Positions 1 through 6,012 of a stretch of 8,006 nucleotides of DNA are shown piece after piece. Source of the stretch: Bacteroidota bacterium (GTDB lineage: Bacteria > Bacteroidota > Bacteroidia > Bacteroidales > JAADJA01). Each line of letters begins with the position of its first letter. The stretch's first letter is position 1. Position numbers and translations under genes: made by a program. Location: positions 1 to 8,006 of the forward strand of contig JAJRTT010000518.1 of the NCBI GenBank assembly GCA_024278155.1, given 5' to 3'. The notes below the pieces were generated by a model, which had not been told where the DNA came from, made no database searches, and saw only the letters and a program-made list of their open reading frames with translations.

Positions 1-154
1 CCGTTGGCAACAAGTGGATTCTGCATACCCGGGTTCAACAACCCAGGACAGTACCGGGTTTTTGGAAAGTGGCAGCCGTGATGGTGAAGGACGGGCAGCT
101 TGCAACAGACCGCTGGAAGTTTTGCAGAGCTGTTCCGCGATAGTATAATTTTCC

Positions 155-162
155 TAATTTTG
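155..162 (+). promoter_or_regulatory. Possible -7 box TAATTTTG for the BtpA-family gene
   Basis: The octamer matches the Bacteroidota -7 consensus TAnnTTTG exactly and lies 16 nt before the ATG at 179. No clear TTTG or TTG is found about 19-21 nt upstream (the sequence there reads GTTCC), so this is only half of a good promoter. If real, transcription would begin around 166-169, giving a very short leader. Confidence 0.35.
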
Positions 163-178
163 ACACAAAAAGCTGTCG

Positions 179-976
179 ATGAACTATAAGGATATTTTTA
201 CAAGCCCGAAACCGATAATTGCCTGTATCCATTTAATGCCCCTTCCCGGGGCACCGTTTTACAAAGGTGAAATGGAGAGCGTTTTTGAAACCGCTTTACA
301 GGAGGTTGCGATTTTTAAAAAATACAATGTGGATGGCCTTATTGTGGAGAATTTCAGGGACATGCCTTTTTATCCTGAAAAACTTCCACCCGAAACCATT
401 GCAGCAATGAGCGCCGTGATCCGTGAAATCAGGAATTCATTTCCGGGGCCAATTGGTGTAAATGCCCTTAGGAACGATGCCCAATCGGCGATGGCCATTG
501 CCATTGCGACACAAGCCCAGTTTATCCGGGTGAATATCCATACCGGCTCTGCGGTTACCGATCAGGGCCTGATCCATGGGAAAGCCCATGAAACATTGCG
601 CTTGCGGGCAAACTTGAAATCGGATGTGCTCGTTTTTGCCGATGTGGACGTAAAACATGCCTCACCTTTGGGCAACCGTGGAATAGAAGCCGAAACCCGG
701 GACCTGACCGACCGTGGCCTGGCCGATGCCATAATCGTTTCGGGCGAAGGGACCGGACAGCCAACCAAGTCACTTGATATTGAAAGGGTGAGGGAAAACA
801 CAAACCTCCCCATCCTGTTGGGCAGTGGCGTCAACCCCGGCAATCTAAAAGCTTTGTCGGAAATTGCGGATGGACTTATTGTTGGCAGTTATTTTAAAAA
901 GGACGGGAAAGCAGTGAACACGGTGGAAGAGGGGAGAGTGAAAAGTTTCATGGAAAAACGCAAAGCCCATCACTGA
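179..976 (+). CDS. BtpA/SgcQ-family TIM-barrel protein
   Basis: This 265-residue soluble protein belongs to the BtpA/SgcQ family (pfam BtpA), an (alpha/beta)8-barrel group. It is named after a cyanobacterial protein needed for photosystem I accumulation, but it is widespread in non-photosynthetic bacteria, often near sugar or nucleoside metabolism genes. Visible family motifs are IHLMPLPGAP (residues 17-26), VENFRDMPF (56-64), GVNALRND (93-100), ADVDVKHASP (154-163), VSGEGTG (187-193), LLGSGVNPGN (213-222) and DGLIVGSYFKKDG (231-243). The last three form the usual phosphate-binding end of such barrels. Length is normal for the family and there is no signal peptide or membrane segment. The ATG at 179 gives a normal N-terminus just before the first beta strand. 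The gene stands alone here, with an unrelated convergent neighbour. Family assignment is firm; the substrate is unknown, and a photosynthetic role is unlikely in this host. Confidence 0.93.
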   Translation: MNYKDIFTSPKPIIACIHLMPLPGAPFYKGEMESVFETALQEVAIFKKYNVDGLIVENFRDMPFYPEKLPPETIAAMSAVIREIRNSFPGPIGVNALRNDAQSAMAIAIATQAQFIRVNIHTGSAVTDQGLIHGKAHETLRLRANLKSDVLVFADVDVKHASPLGNRGIEAETRDLTDRGLADAIIVSGEGTGQPTKSLDIERVRENTNLPILLGSGVNPGNLKALSEIADGLIVGSYFKKDGKAVNTVEEGRVKSFMEKRKAHH

Positions 977-978
977 TT

Positions 979-995
979 GCCTGCCCGATGCAGGC
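979..995. repeat. Small hairpin just after the BtpA-family stop
   Basis: GCCTGC (979-984) and GCAGGC (990-995) form a perfect 6-bp inverted repeat around a 5-nt loop, starting 2 nt after the stop codon at 974-976. No T-run follows, so it is not a textbook intrinsic terminator. It is G+C-rich compared with its surroundings and may be a REP-like intergenic repeat or may mark the 3' end of the mRNA. Confidence 0.45.
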
Positions 996-1059
996 GGGAA
1001 TCTGTGATGGATTATGTCACCACCGTTTCCCGACTGATAAAATGGAGTTGGGAAATATG

Positions 1060-1103
1060 AAAGCCGGAAACTTTCCATTGTCGGAATAAAGCTGGAAACT
1101 TTC
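1060..1103. repeat. Two 16-bp near-identical direct repeats
   Basis: AAAGCCGGAAACTTTC (1060-1075) and AAAGCTGGAAACTTTC (1088-1103) differ at one base and repeat with a 28-nt period. Each holds the small inverted repeat GGAAA-C-TTTC, so each unit could form a tiny hairpin or be a site for a dimeric protein. They lie between two convergent genes, where a promoter is not expected, so an intergenic repeat element is at least as likely as an operator pair. Confidence 0.5.
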
Positions 1104-1114
1104 TGTGTCTTGGT

Positions 1115-1152
1115 GCTTGAAGTTTTAAACTTCAAGCGGCAAGGAGGCTTGC
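1115..1152. terminator. Paired inverted repeats between convergent genes
   Basis: GCTTGAAGTTT (1115-1125) and AAACTTCAAGC (1127-1137) form a perfect 11-bp inverted repeat around a single T. Directly beside it, GCAAG (1139-1143) and CTTGC (1148-1152) form a second small stem. The first minus-strand base after the lipoprotein stop codon is 1155, so both stems lie in the 3' end of that mRNA, and the large stem would also be met by transcripts from the BtpA-family gene. The position fits a bidirectional transcription end, but no U-tract follows on either strand, so the terminator role is inferred. Confidence 0.45.
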
Positions 1153-1155
1153 AAT

Positions 1156-1905
1156 TTAGAAATTTGAGAAATCCTTCAGCTCATCATTGGTAATCAGGAT
1201 TTCGGTCTTTCCATCGGAATAGGGCAATATTTCATATTCGTTGTAAACAAGGCGCAGCCCGTTTTCGGTCATCCCCATATTTTCTGGAAGGGTGAACTTG
1301 TCGATAAATGTAAAATCTTCCCATTTGTCGTTTTCGCCCATCCCCAGTTTTAGCCTAAGCTTGCTTTCCACAAAAGCCTTAAAAGTTTCTTTGTCGGTAA
1401 TAAAGCCAAGTATGTCGATCGCATTTCCGGTCTTCGGGTCCACGTTCAGGAATTCGTCCAAATAGCTTGGGTGCGCCCCGCCCGAATAAACACTGGTAAG
1501 CAGTTCCACCGAAATCAGCTTTTCGTCCGACCAGGTGAGCTTGCAGTTGGTGGTTTGTTCGTACCCACCTGTATTTGCATCGGGGAACTCGGTTTTGAAC
1601 GATTTGAACTCCTTGATAATGCCCGCAACATATTCATCGGGCGTTAATTCTTTGATGTCGTCCGAAATGGACATTTTCCGAAAGATGAATTGTTCTATCA
1701 AATGGTTGAAATTTTGGGCCGTTTCCGAATTCCCCTCCATTTTAAGGTATTCAAGTTCAATATTTACACAGATATCATCTTCACAATCGCCGGTTACTTT
1801 GTGAAAGGCCACGTCCTCGAATTTCATTTGTTTGGTATTTGAACATGAAAAAAGGAGAAATGAAAATAGAACGATTCCCGAAACTGTGATCAATGTATTT
1901 CGCAT
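1156..1905 (-). CDS. DUF3298 (RsiV-like) lipoprotein
   Basis: The product is a 249-residue exported lipoprotein. The N-terminus MRNTLITVSG begins a signal peptide with a hydrophobic core (about residues 5-20) ending in the lipobox LFSC, so Cys21 would be lipidated. The mature part resembles the DUF4163 plus DUF3298 arrangement also found outside the membrane in Bacillus RsiV, the lysozyme-sensing anti-sigma factor. The most telling motif is YSGGAHPSY (140-148); the end, with NEYEILPYSDGK and a following beta strand, fits the DUF3298 C-terminus. Cys41 and Cys46 could form a disulfide. There is no cytoplasmic anti-sigma segment and no sigma-factor gene nearby, so an RsiV-type regulatory role is not supported; a periplasmic binding role is possible. 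The frame is open upstream to 2070, but the ATG at 1905 is chosen because it starts the signal peptide and avoids overlapping the divergent neighbour. Confidence 0.85.
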   Translation of the reverse strand: MRNTLITVSGIVLFSFLLFSCSNTKQMKFEDVAFHKVTGDCEDDICVNIELEYLKMEGNSETAQNFNHLIEQFIFRKMSISDDIKELTPDEYVAGIIKEFKSFKTEFPDANTGGYEQTTNCKLTWSDEKLISVELLTSVYSGGAHPSYLDEFLNVDPKTGNAIDILGFITDKETFKAFVESKLRLKLGMGENDKWEDFTFIDKFTLPENMGMTENGLRLVYNEYEILPYSDGKTEILITNDELKDFSNF

Positions 1906-1954
1906 GGGCCTAATCTTGAAATTAAATTTTTCCGTAAAAATACATAAAACAGGG

Positions 1955-1981
1955 TTTGATTTTAGAAAAAGCGTATTTTTG
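1955..1981 (+). promoter_or_regulatory. Promoter for the trypsin-fold gene
   Basis: TTTG (1955-1958) and TATTTTTG (1974-1981) match the -33 and -7 elements of Bacteroidota promoters. The spacing is 15 nt, shorter than the usual 17-23, which lowers confidence. The -7 box ends 21 nt before the ATG at 2003, giving an expected leader of roughly 15 nt. The same 97-bp divergent spacer must also hold the promoter of the lipoprotein; the best minus-strand candidate is TATTTTTA near 1934-1941, one base off consensus. Confidence 0.45.
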
Positions 1982-2002
1982 TAAAAACGAGGCCTCTTTT
2001 TT

Positions 2003-3025
2003 ATGAATATAAAGTTTTCCCTTTTAATATCGCTCGTTATCCTGTTTTCAGCTTGTCTTGGGCAGTCCAATTCCCCTTTTCCCGGCCCGGCGACCGGAAG
2101 TACGGTTTTGTTGCTGATGTACGATGAGAACCATGAAGCCCTGCCGCTTGGGAATGGGTTTGTTGTTGGAGAAAACCGGGTTGCGACAAGTTTTCATGTT
2201 ATAGAGAACAGTGCGAGCGGTTTCGTGGTATTAAACGATAAATCAGAAAAGTATAAAATTGCAGGGGTCATTTCAAAGAACGAGAAAATGGATATTGCCA
2301 TACTTGCGGTGGAACAACTTGGCATATTCCCGGTGAAACTGGCCAGCAAATTGAAATTTGATTATGGCGACAAGGTACGTGCCATCAGCAATCCGAGCGG
2401 TACTGGTGCCAAGGTTTCCCCGGGCATCATCAATGGGGTCGTTGACTTGAAGGCCTCAAAGCTGAGCTCGAAATCCGACACCATGATCCAGATAACGTCT
2501 TTTGTTACCCCTCGCTGCAACGGAGGGCCTGTAATCAACGAAAAAGGGGATGTGATCGGGGTTGCCGTAACGATTATAAAAACGGGAATGACCTTTGGTT
2601 TTGCAGTCCCCGTTACCTATTTGTATCAGCTCTTATCGGAGAAGCCAAAGGGCGATCTTTCCTTCAAGAAAAGCAAGCGTTCCAAGTCCTCCCTACTTGA
2701 AAAAGATTGGAGCAATTACCTGAGGGAAGCGGTTACCGGAACGGCCTTTAAATTCGATTCCAACCCCAATTCGGGCTTTTATACCTTTTCGGTCCGCAAT
2801 AATTTAATCTATCCAATCCACAATATCAAGTGCCTTGTCATTTTTTACGATTCCAATCAATTGCCCATTGAATCGGAGGTGGTGACGATAGATGATGCAA
2901 TCGGCCCCAAAATGGCCAAGCGTGTCCAAAAGCACGGACGGATGCGACGGGGGGAAGTCCGTGACCTTACCCACTGGACGGAAATCCGTATCCTGACTTT
3001 TGAAATTGATGATTATGGGAATTAG
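2003..3025 (+). CDS. Exported trypsin-fold protein, probable pseudoprotease
   Basis: This 340-residue protein starts with a signal sequence (hydrophobic core about residues 5-16) ending at FSAC, Cys18. That is a marginal lipobox, so it may be either a lipoprotein or a soluble periplasmic protein. Residues about 30-210 resemble the trypsin-like/HtrA protease fold (pfam Trypsin_2). His65 sits in ATSFHVIEN and Asp97 in KMDIAILAV, both where the catalytic pair belongs. The usual PGNSGGP nucleophile motif reads PRCNGGP (170-176): the serine position is Asn173, codon AAC at 2519-2521. Normal serine-protease activity is therefore unlikely, although the fold-defining GGP and the following strand VIGVAVTI remain. 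There is no PDZ domain. After a basic linker (221-236), residues about 243-335 look like an FxLYD-type beta domain, with SVRNNLIYPIHNIKCLVIFYD and IGP. It may be a binding or scaffolding protein. Confidence 0.88.
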   Translation: MNIKFSLLISLVILFSACLGQSNSPFPGPATGSTVLLLMYDENHEALPLGNGFVVGENRVATSFHVIENSASGFVVLNDKSEKYKIAGVISKNEKMDIAILAVEQLGIFPVKLASKLKFDYGDKVRAISNPSGTGAKVSPGIINGVVDLKASKLSSKSDTMIQITSFVTPRCNGGPVINEKGDVIGVAVTIIKTGMTFGFAVPVTYLYQLLSEKPKGDLSFKKSKRSKSSLLEKDWSNYLREAVTGTAFKFDSNPNSGFYTFSVRNNLIYPIHNIKCLVIFYDSNQLPIESEVVTIDDAIGPKMAKRVQKHGRMRRGEVRDLTHWTEIRILTFEIDDYGN

Positions 3026-3151
3026 GAACCTGCCTACTTGGTATTTAGCATGAGGGAAAAATGCAACAAATGCTGTACGAGCGATAGTAAAAGTTTCATA
3101 TCAAGGGTACAATCATGTTTATTGCCACTACAAGAAAACAAATCCTGCCCC

Positions 3152-3183
3152 TTGCTGTTTCTTTTTCATACTTAATAAATTTG
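3152..3183 (+). promoter_or_regulatory. Promoter for the methyltransferase gene
   Basis: TTG (3152-3154) and TAAATTTG (3176-3183) are 21 nt apart and match the Bacteroidota -33/-7 pattern well. The -7 box ends only 2 nt before the ATG at 3186. With the usual distance from box to start point, the transcript would begin at or within a few bases of the start codon, implying a leaderless or nearly leaderless mRNA, unless another promoter is used. Confidence 0.5.
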
Positions 3184-3185
3184 GC

Positions 3186-3782
3186 ATGAAAAAAGATTTC
3201 AACCTACGTTATGAAACCGGCGATTTGCCCTGGGACATCAAGCGTCCCGATTTCAACTTAAAGAACATGGTAAAATCCCGCCCTGTTGAACCATGCAAAG
3301 CTCTGGACATTGGTTGTGGAACGGGCGATAATGTCATCTGGCTTGTCCGGGAAGGATTTGAGGCATCGGGGATCGATATGTCCTCAAAAGCGATTGAAAT
3401 GGCAAAAGACAAAGCTGTCAAAGCAGATGTTGAAGCCGATTTCAGGACAATGGATTTTCTTGGGGGGAAACTTCCGGCAAATACCTTTGGCTTTGTTTTC
3501 GACCGGGGCTGTTTCCATACCTTTGATGAGAAAGAAGACAGAAAGGTTTTTGCAGAAAATGTGCATGGGCTATTAATGGAAGATGGCTTGTGGCTTTCGT
3601 TGATCGGGAATTATGATGACGGGCGTTTGGATGTTGGCCCACCAAAAAGAAAAGCACTGGAAGTTGTTGAAATTGTTGAGCCTTATTTCGAAATCCTGTC
3701 CATTGTCCAGGGGCGTTTTGATTCCAACGATGAAATACCGTCGAAGATTTGGGTTTGTTTAATGCGGAAACGGAGCGATTAA
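3186..3782 (+). CDS. Class I SAM-dependent methyltransferase, TPMT/TehB-like
   Basis: The 198-residue cytoplasmic protein has a class I methyltransferase Rossmann fold. Motif I, which binds S-adenosylmethionine, is ALDIGCGTGDN (39-49). The acidic residue that holds the ribose is Asp64 in GIDMS (63-67). Motif II is around TMDF (88-91), followed by the characteristic FDRGCFHTF (105-113) and the post-II segment LLMEDGLWLSLIGN (129-142). The N-terminal PWDIKRPDFNL (15-25) and the late GPPKRKALEVVEI (151-163) are typical of the thiopurine S-methyltransferase/TehB-like group, whose members methylate small soft nucleophiles such as thiols, selenium or tellurium compounds. The substrate cannot be read from the sequence. 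The ATG at 3186 places the PWD motif at the family's usual distance from the start. It appears to be monocistronic, with its own promoter and a convergent neighbour. Confidence 0.9.
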   Translation: MKKDFNLRYETGDLPWDIKRPDFNLKNMVKSRPVEPCKALDIGCGTGDNVIWLVREGFEASGIDMSSKAIEMAKDKAVKADVEADFRTMDFLGGKLPANTFGFVFDRGCFHTFDEKEDRKVFAENVHGLLMEDGLWLSLIGNYDDGRLDVGPPKRKALEVVEIVEPYFEILSIVQGRFDSNDEIPSKIWVCLMRKRSD

Positions 3783-3826
3783 TAATTCCAAAACCACTTA
3801 CGGTAAATTTTGTGTTGAGGCCCCTT

Positions 3827-3848
3827 AAGTTGGTGTTGTTGCCAACTT
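3827..3848. terminator. Hairpin between convergent genes
   Basis: AAGTTGG (3827-3833) and CCAACTT (3842-3848) are a perfect 7-bp inverted repeat with an 8-nt loop. It lies 44 nt past the methyltransferase stop and 54 nt past the rhodanese stop, about midway in the 120-bp convergent gap. It can form on either strand, but neither side has a T-run, so it may act as a bidirectional terminator of a non-classical kind or as an mRNA end-protecting stem. Confidence 0.4.
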
Positions 3849-3902
3849 GTGCGTACAATAATGTGTTGTTGGTTTGCTAATGTTGCGAGGTTCGCATATG
3901 AA

Positions 3903-4328
3903 TCAATCTTTCACGGTTTCAAAACCCTCCGCTCGCCATGAGACAATCCCACCTTTCATGTTATGGGTTTCCTTGAACCCGCTCGTCTTCATAAAATCCT
4001 GTATCATCCCTGAACGTCCACCCGAATGGCAATAGATTAAATAAGTCTTGTTTTTGTCGAGTTTCAAAACCTGATCCTTTACATCAGGGGCGGAGAAATC
4101 AATAAAGACTGAATTTTTTAAATGTCCCCCCTCATATTCCTGGACGGAACGAGTATCGAGAATCACAAAATCCTTGTTTGATGAATTGTCCCCTATCATT
4201 GCTTTTGCCGCTATGGCATCTATTTCATCTGCAATCACGGTTTCTTTCTGTGCATTGGAAGACGAACAGGAAGTGAATAAAAAACTTGAAATGATCAAGT
4301 GGAAAAGCAAGGTCTTAAAGCGGTCCAT
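3903..4328 (-). CDS. Rhodanese-like lipoprotein
   Basis: The product is a 141-residue single-domain rhodanese (sulfurtransferase fold) predicted to act outside the cytoplasm. The signal peptide has a core LLFHLIISSFLF (7-18) and ends at FTSC, making Cys21 the probable lipidated residue. The domain runs from about residue 35 to 139, with FVILDTRSVQEYEGGHL (54-70) and KNSVFIDF (71-78). The active-site loop CHSGGRS begins at Cys100, so persulfide chemistry is possible. The end, MKGGIVSWRAEGF, is typical of the family. Family members move sulfane sulfur or serve as thiol/phosphate-binding domains. The gene begins 11 nt after the stop of the LysE-family gene and is the last of the minus-strand operon. 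The frame is open upstream to 4487, but the ATG at 4328 is preferred because it starts the signal peptide and avoids overlap with the exporter. Confidence 0.9.
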   Translation of the reverse strand: MDRFKTLLFHLIISSFLFTSCSSSNAQKETVIADEIDAIAAKAMIGDNSSNKDFVILDTRSVQEYEGGHLKNSVFIDFSAPDVKDQVLKLDKNKTYLIYCHSGGRSGMIQDFMKTSGFKETHNMKGGIVSWRAEGFETVKD

Positions 4329-4339
4329 TTTATGTTTTC

Positions 4340-4969
4340 TTAAAGCCAATAAGTATTTATCATCATCGCACTCTGGTACAGCGCAAGAATAATAAACACA
4401 CTTCCAACGATTTTGTTCATCCACAGGTTTAGAATAGCAATGCGGGAAAAAACATATTGCCCCACTTTTCCATAAAGGCTGAGGCATACAAACGTACCGA
4501 GGGTAATTCCGATAACGAACATGACTGCCGGAAAGGTCTCAAAACTGATCCATCCCATTGATTGAAACCAGACGGCATAAAATACCCAAAAAGGGATGGA
4601 TATGGGATTGATGCCCGAAAGGAACATCCCTTTTGAAAAACCGGAATAGCTTCCGGTCTTGTTTTCTTTTAAAGTTGAACTGTTCAGCTTTTTCCGAAGG
4701 TGGACGACCCCGAAAAAGAGCAATACCGGGATAACCGATAATTTGATCATCATTTCCACAGTTGGGTTCTCCAAGAACCAACTGCTGAATTTTATGGCAA
4801 TTATCGCCTGGAAAAATTCAGTAAAAGCAGCCCCCGCCGAAAACAAAACACCTTGCTTCAGGCTTTTTGAAAAACTGATTTCCATAACGGTCATGTTCAG
4901 CATCCCGATAGGTAAAGATCCTATGAAGCTGGCAATAAAACCGATGAAAAATATACCGATGATCGTCAT
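4340..4969 (-). CDS. LysE-family exporter
   Basis: This 209-residue inner-membrane protein fits the LysE/RhtB translocator family, which exports amino acids and related small molecules using the proton gradient. About six membrane segments are visible, near residues 3-25, 40-62, 72-91, 113-137, 144-166 and 184-205. The family's first-helix signature appears as GSLPIGMLN (17-25), and the loop entering the fourth helix as GINPISIPFW (119-128). A basic cytoplasmic loop (92-112, HLRKKL) separates the two halves. Its ATG overlaps the stop of the ATP-grasp gene in an ATGA arrangement (4966-4969), a strong sign of translational coupling and of a shared pathway. Export of the ATP-grasp product is the simplest reading, but the substrate is unknown. 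Confidence 0.9.
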   Translation of the reverse strand: MTIIGIFFIGFIASFIGSLPIGMLNMTVMEISFSKSLKQGVLFSAGAAFTEFFQAIIAIKFSSWFLENPTVEMMIKLSVIPVLLFFGVVHLRKKLNSSTLKENKTGSYSGFSKGMFLSGINPISIPFWVFYAVWFQSMGWISFETFPAVMFVIGITLGTFVCLSLYGKVGQYVFSRIAILNLWMNKIVGSVFIILALYQSAMMINTYWL

Positions 4970-6012
4970 GCTGCCTTCTTTTTATAATTCATCAAAAACC
5001 GGATTGTTTGTGTGGCCTCTTTCACGGTCATGTATGTAATCCCTTTTTTGCGGTTGATGCGACTGATTTCATAAATCGTCTTCCATTGATTGAAAAGTGC
5101 TTTGTAGGCATCCATCAGTTTAAAGCCCGGATCGTAAATATGCGCCGGTTCCGAACCCACACCGTTTATTTCCATGATCTTTATGTTTTTCCCGTTTTTC
5201 AAATCCTCAATGCTTGTGCATTTCAAATCGTATCGGCAAAAGAAAATCCCGGGAGTTGTTTTGTTGATATCATCAAATGCTTCCATCAATTTTGTATTGA
5301 TCAAATGGTTACCGTTGATGAATTTTGTTCCGCGGCAATGGTTCCCGATAGGCATCAGTTCCCGTTTTTCACCTTTCTTTACTATATTGTTCAATTCACT
5401 GCCCAACACATCATTCAGCACCGGGATTTGCAAGATTGCCCTTGGGTTCTGGTTCAACAGTTCTTTTACGGTTGATTTCCCGTCTCCCGTTACCGAAAGG
5501 AATTCCTTTATCGTGACCGAATTCACGATTCCTTTTTCCTTTTCCGGATAGCGGTAATACATTATCGCAAATTCAAGGGGGTGCTCAATGAAATCCTGGA
5601 TGATAAAATGGAAATAGGCATCATTGATATATTTTTTCAATTGTTCGGGATTGTCCAGTTTTTCGACCATCCAGCCCCTTTCTCCAATATCGGGTTTTGC
5701 GATCAAGGGGAAGTTTATCCCGTTGGCCTTTATGAGTTGAAGGATTTTCCCTTCCGAATAATCTTTATGGATAAAAACAGTCTTCGGTTTAAATTCGCCC
5801 GGTAGCATTTCAAGGATATTGAATTTCGATTCGCCCAACATCCCACCGCTTTCGATCGCCGGGTTGGCGGCACTGAAAAACAATACCGAACGGGCTTTTA
5901 TCCCAAGGTAAACCCAGTAGATGAATATCGGAATATATACAAGGTAAAAAGGCCAGTATTCCCAATTGGAGAGTTTTATGAAAAAAGCTTTGTTTTTGAG
6001 ATCAGGACGCAT
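4966..6012 (-). CDS. ATP-grasp ligase with N-terminal hydrophobic segment
   Basis: The 348-residue protein has the ATP-grasp fold of enzymes that join a carboxylate to an amine or thiol through an acyl phosphate (D-Ala-D-Ala ligase and glutathione synthetase relatives). Visible pieces are FPLIAKPDIGERGW (101-114) with Lys106 as a probable ATP-binding lysine and the glycine-rich GERG loop, IIQDFIEHPLEFAI (137-150), the VTGDGKSTVKELL segment (174-186), FCRYDLK (258-264) with Asp262, and IKIMEINGVGSEPAHIYDP (277-295) with Glu281 and Asn283 as probable Mg ligands. Residues about 18-37 are strongly hydrophobic and aromatic, and FFSAANPAIESGGMLGESK follows, suggesting a membrane-associated enzyme. 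I recall similar proteins in Bacteroidota labelled only as D-alanine-D-alanine ligase-like. The gene overlaps the NRDE gene by 11 nt and the LysE gene by 4 nt. True D-Ala-D-Ala ligase is unlikely given the membrane segment and context. Confidence 0.85.
   Translation of the reverse strand: MRPDLKNKAFFIKLSNWEYWPFYLVYIPIFIYWVYLGIKARSVLFFSAANPAIESGGMLGESKFNILEMLPGEFKPKTVFIHKDYSEGKILQLIKANGINFPLIAKPDIGERGWMVEKLDNPEQLKKYINDAYFHFIIQDFIEHPLEFAIMYYRYPEKEKGIVNSVTIKEFLSVTGDGKSTVKELLNQNPRAILQIPVLNDVLGSELNNIVKKGEKRELMPIGNHCRGTKFINGNHLINTKLMEAFDDINKTTPGIFFCRYDLKCTSIEDLKNGKNIKIMEINGVGSEPAHIYDPGFKLMDAYKALFNQWKTIYEISRINRKKGITYMTVKEATQTIRFLMNYKKKAA

Noticed and set aside
31..44. GGGTT/AACCC small hairpin
   Set aside because: Only 5 bp with a 4-nt loop; easily expected by chance and with no link to a gene end I can identify.
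2..148. Possible 3' end of a plus-strand gene at the left edge
   Set aside because: Two plus frames are open here (ending at 143 and 148), and the stretch is richer in G+C than most of the window, but neither translation shows a recognisable family or motif, so I could not choose a frame.
1906..2070. Longer start for the DUF3298 lipoprotein
   Set aside because: It would put 55 basic and unstructured residues before the signal peptide and overlap the start of the divergent gene; the ATG at 1905 is far better.
3050..3175. Small plus-strand ORF of 41 codons with a CNKCC motif
   Set aside because: It has no recognisable relative, no promoter of its own, and runs into the methyltransferase promoter; composition looks non-coding.
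3442..3858. Minus-strand frame of 138 codons opposite the methyltransferase
   Set aside because: The plus-strand methyltransferase motifs are unambiguous; the opposite frame has no family features.
4329..4487. Longer start for the rhodanese
   Set aside because: The added residues are a shadow of the LysE-family gene, and the signal peptide starts at the ATG at 4328.
5008..5551. Long plus-strand frames opposite the ATP-grasp gene
   Set aside because: They are Cys- and Phe-rich shadows of a clearly coding minus-strand gene and show no domain features.
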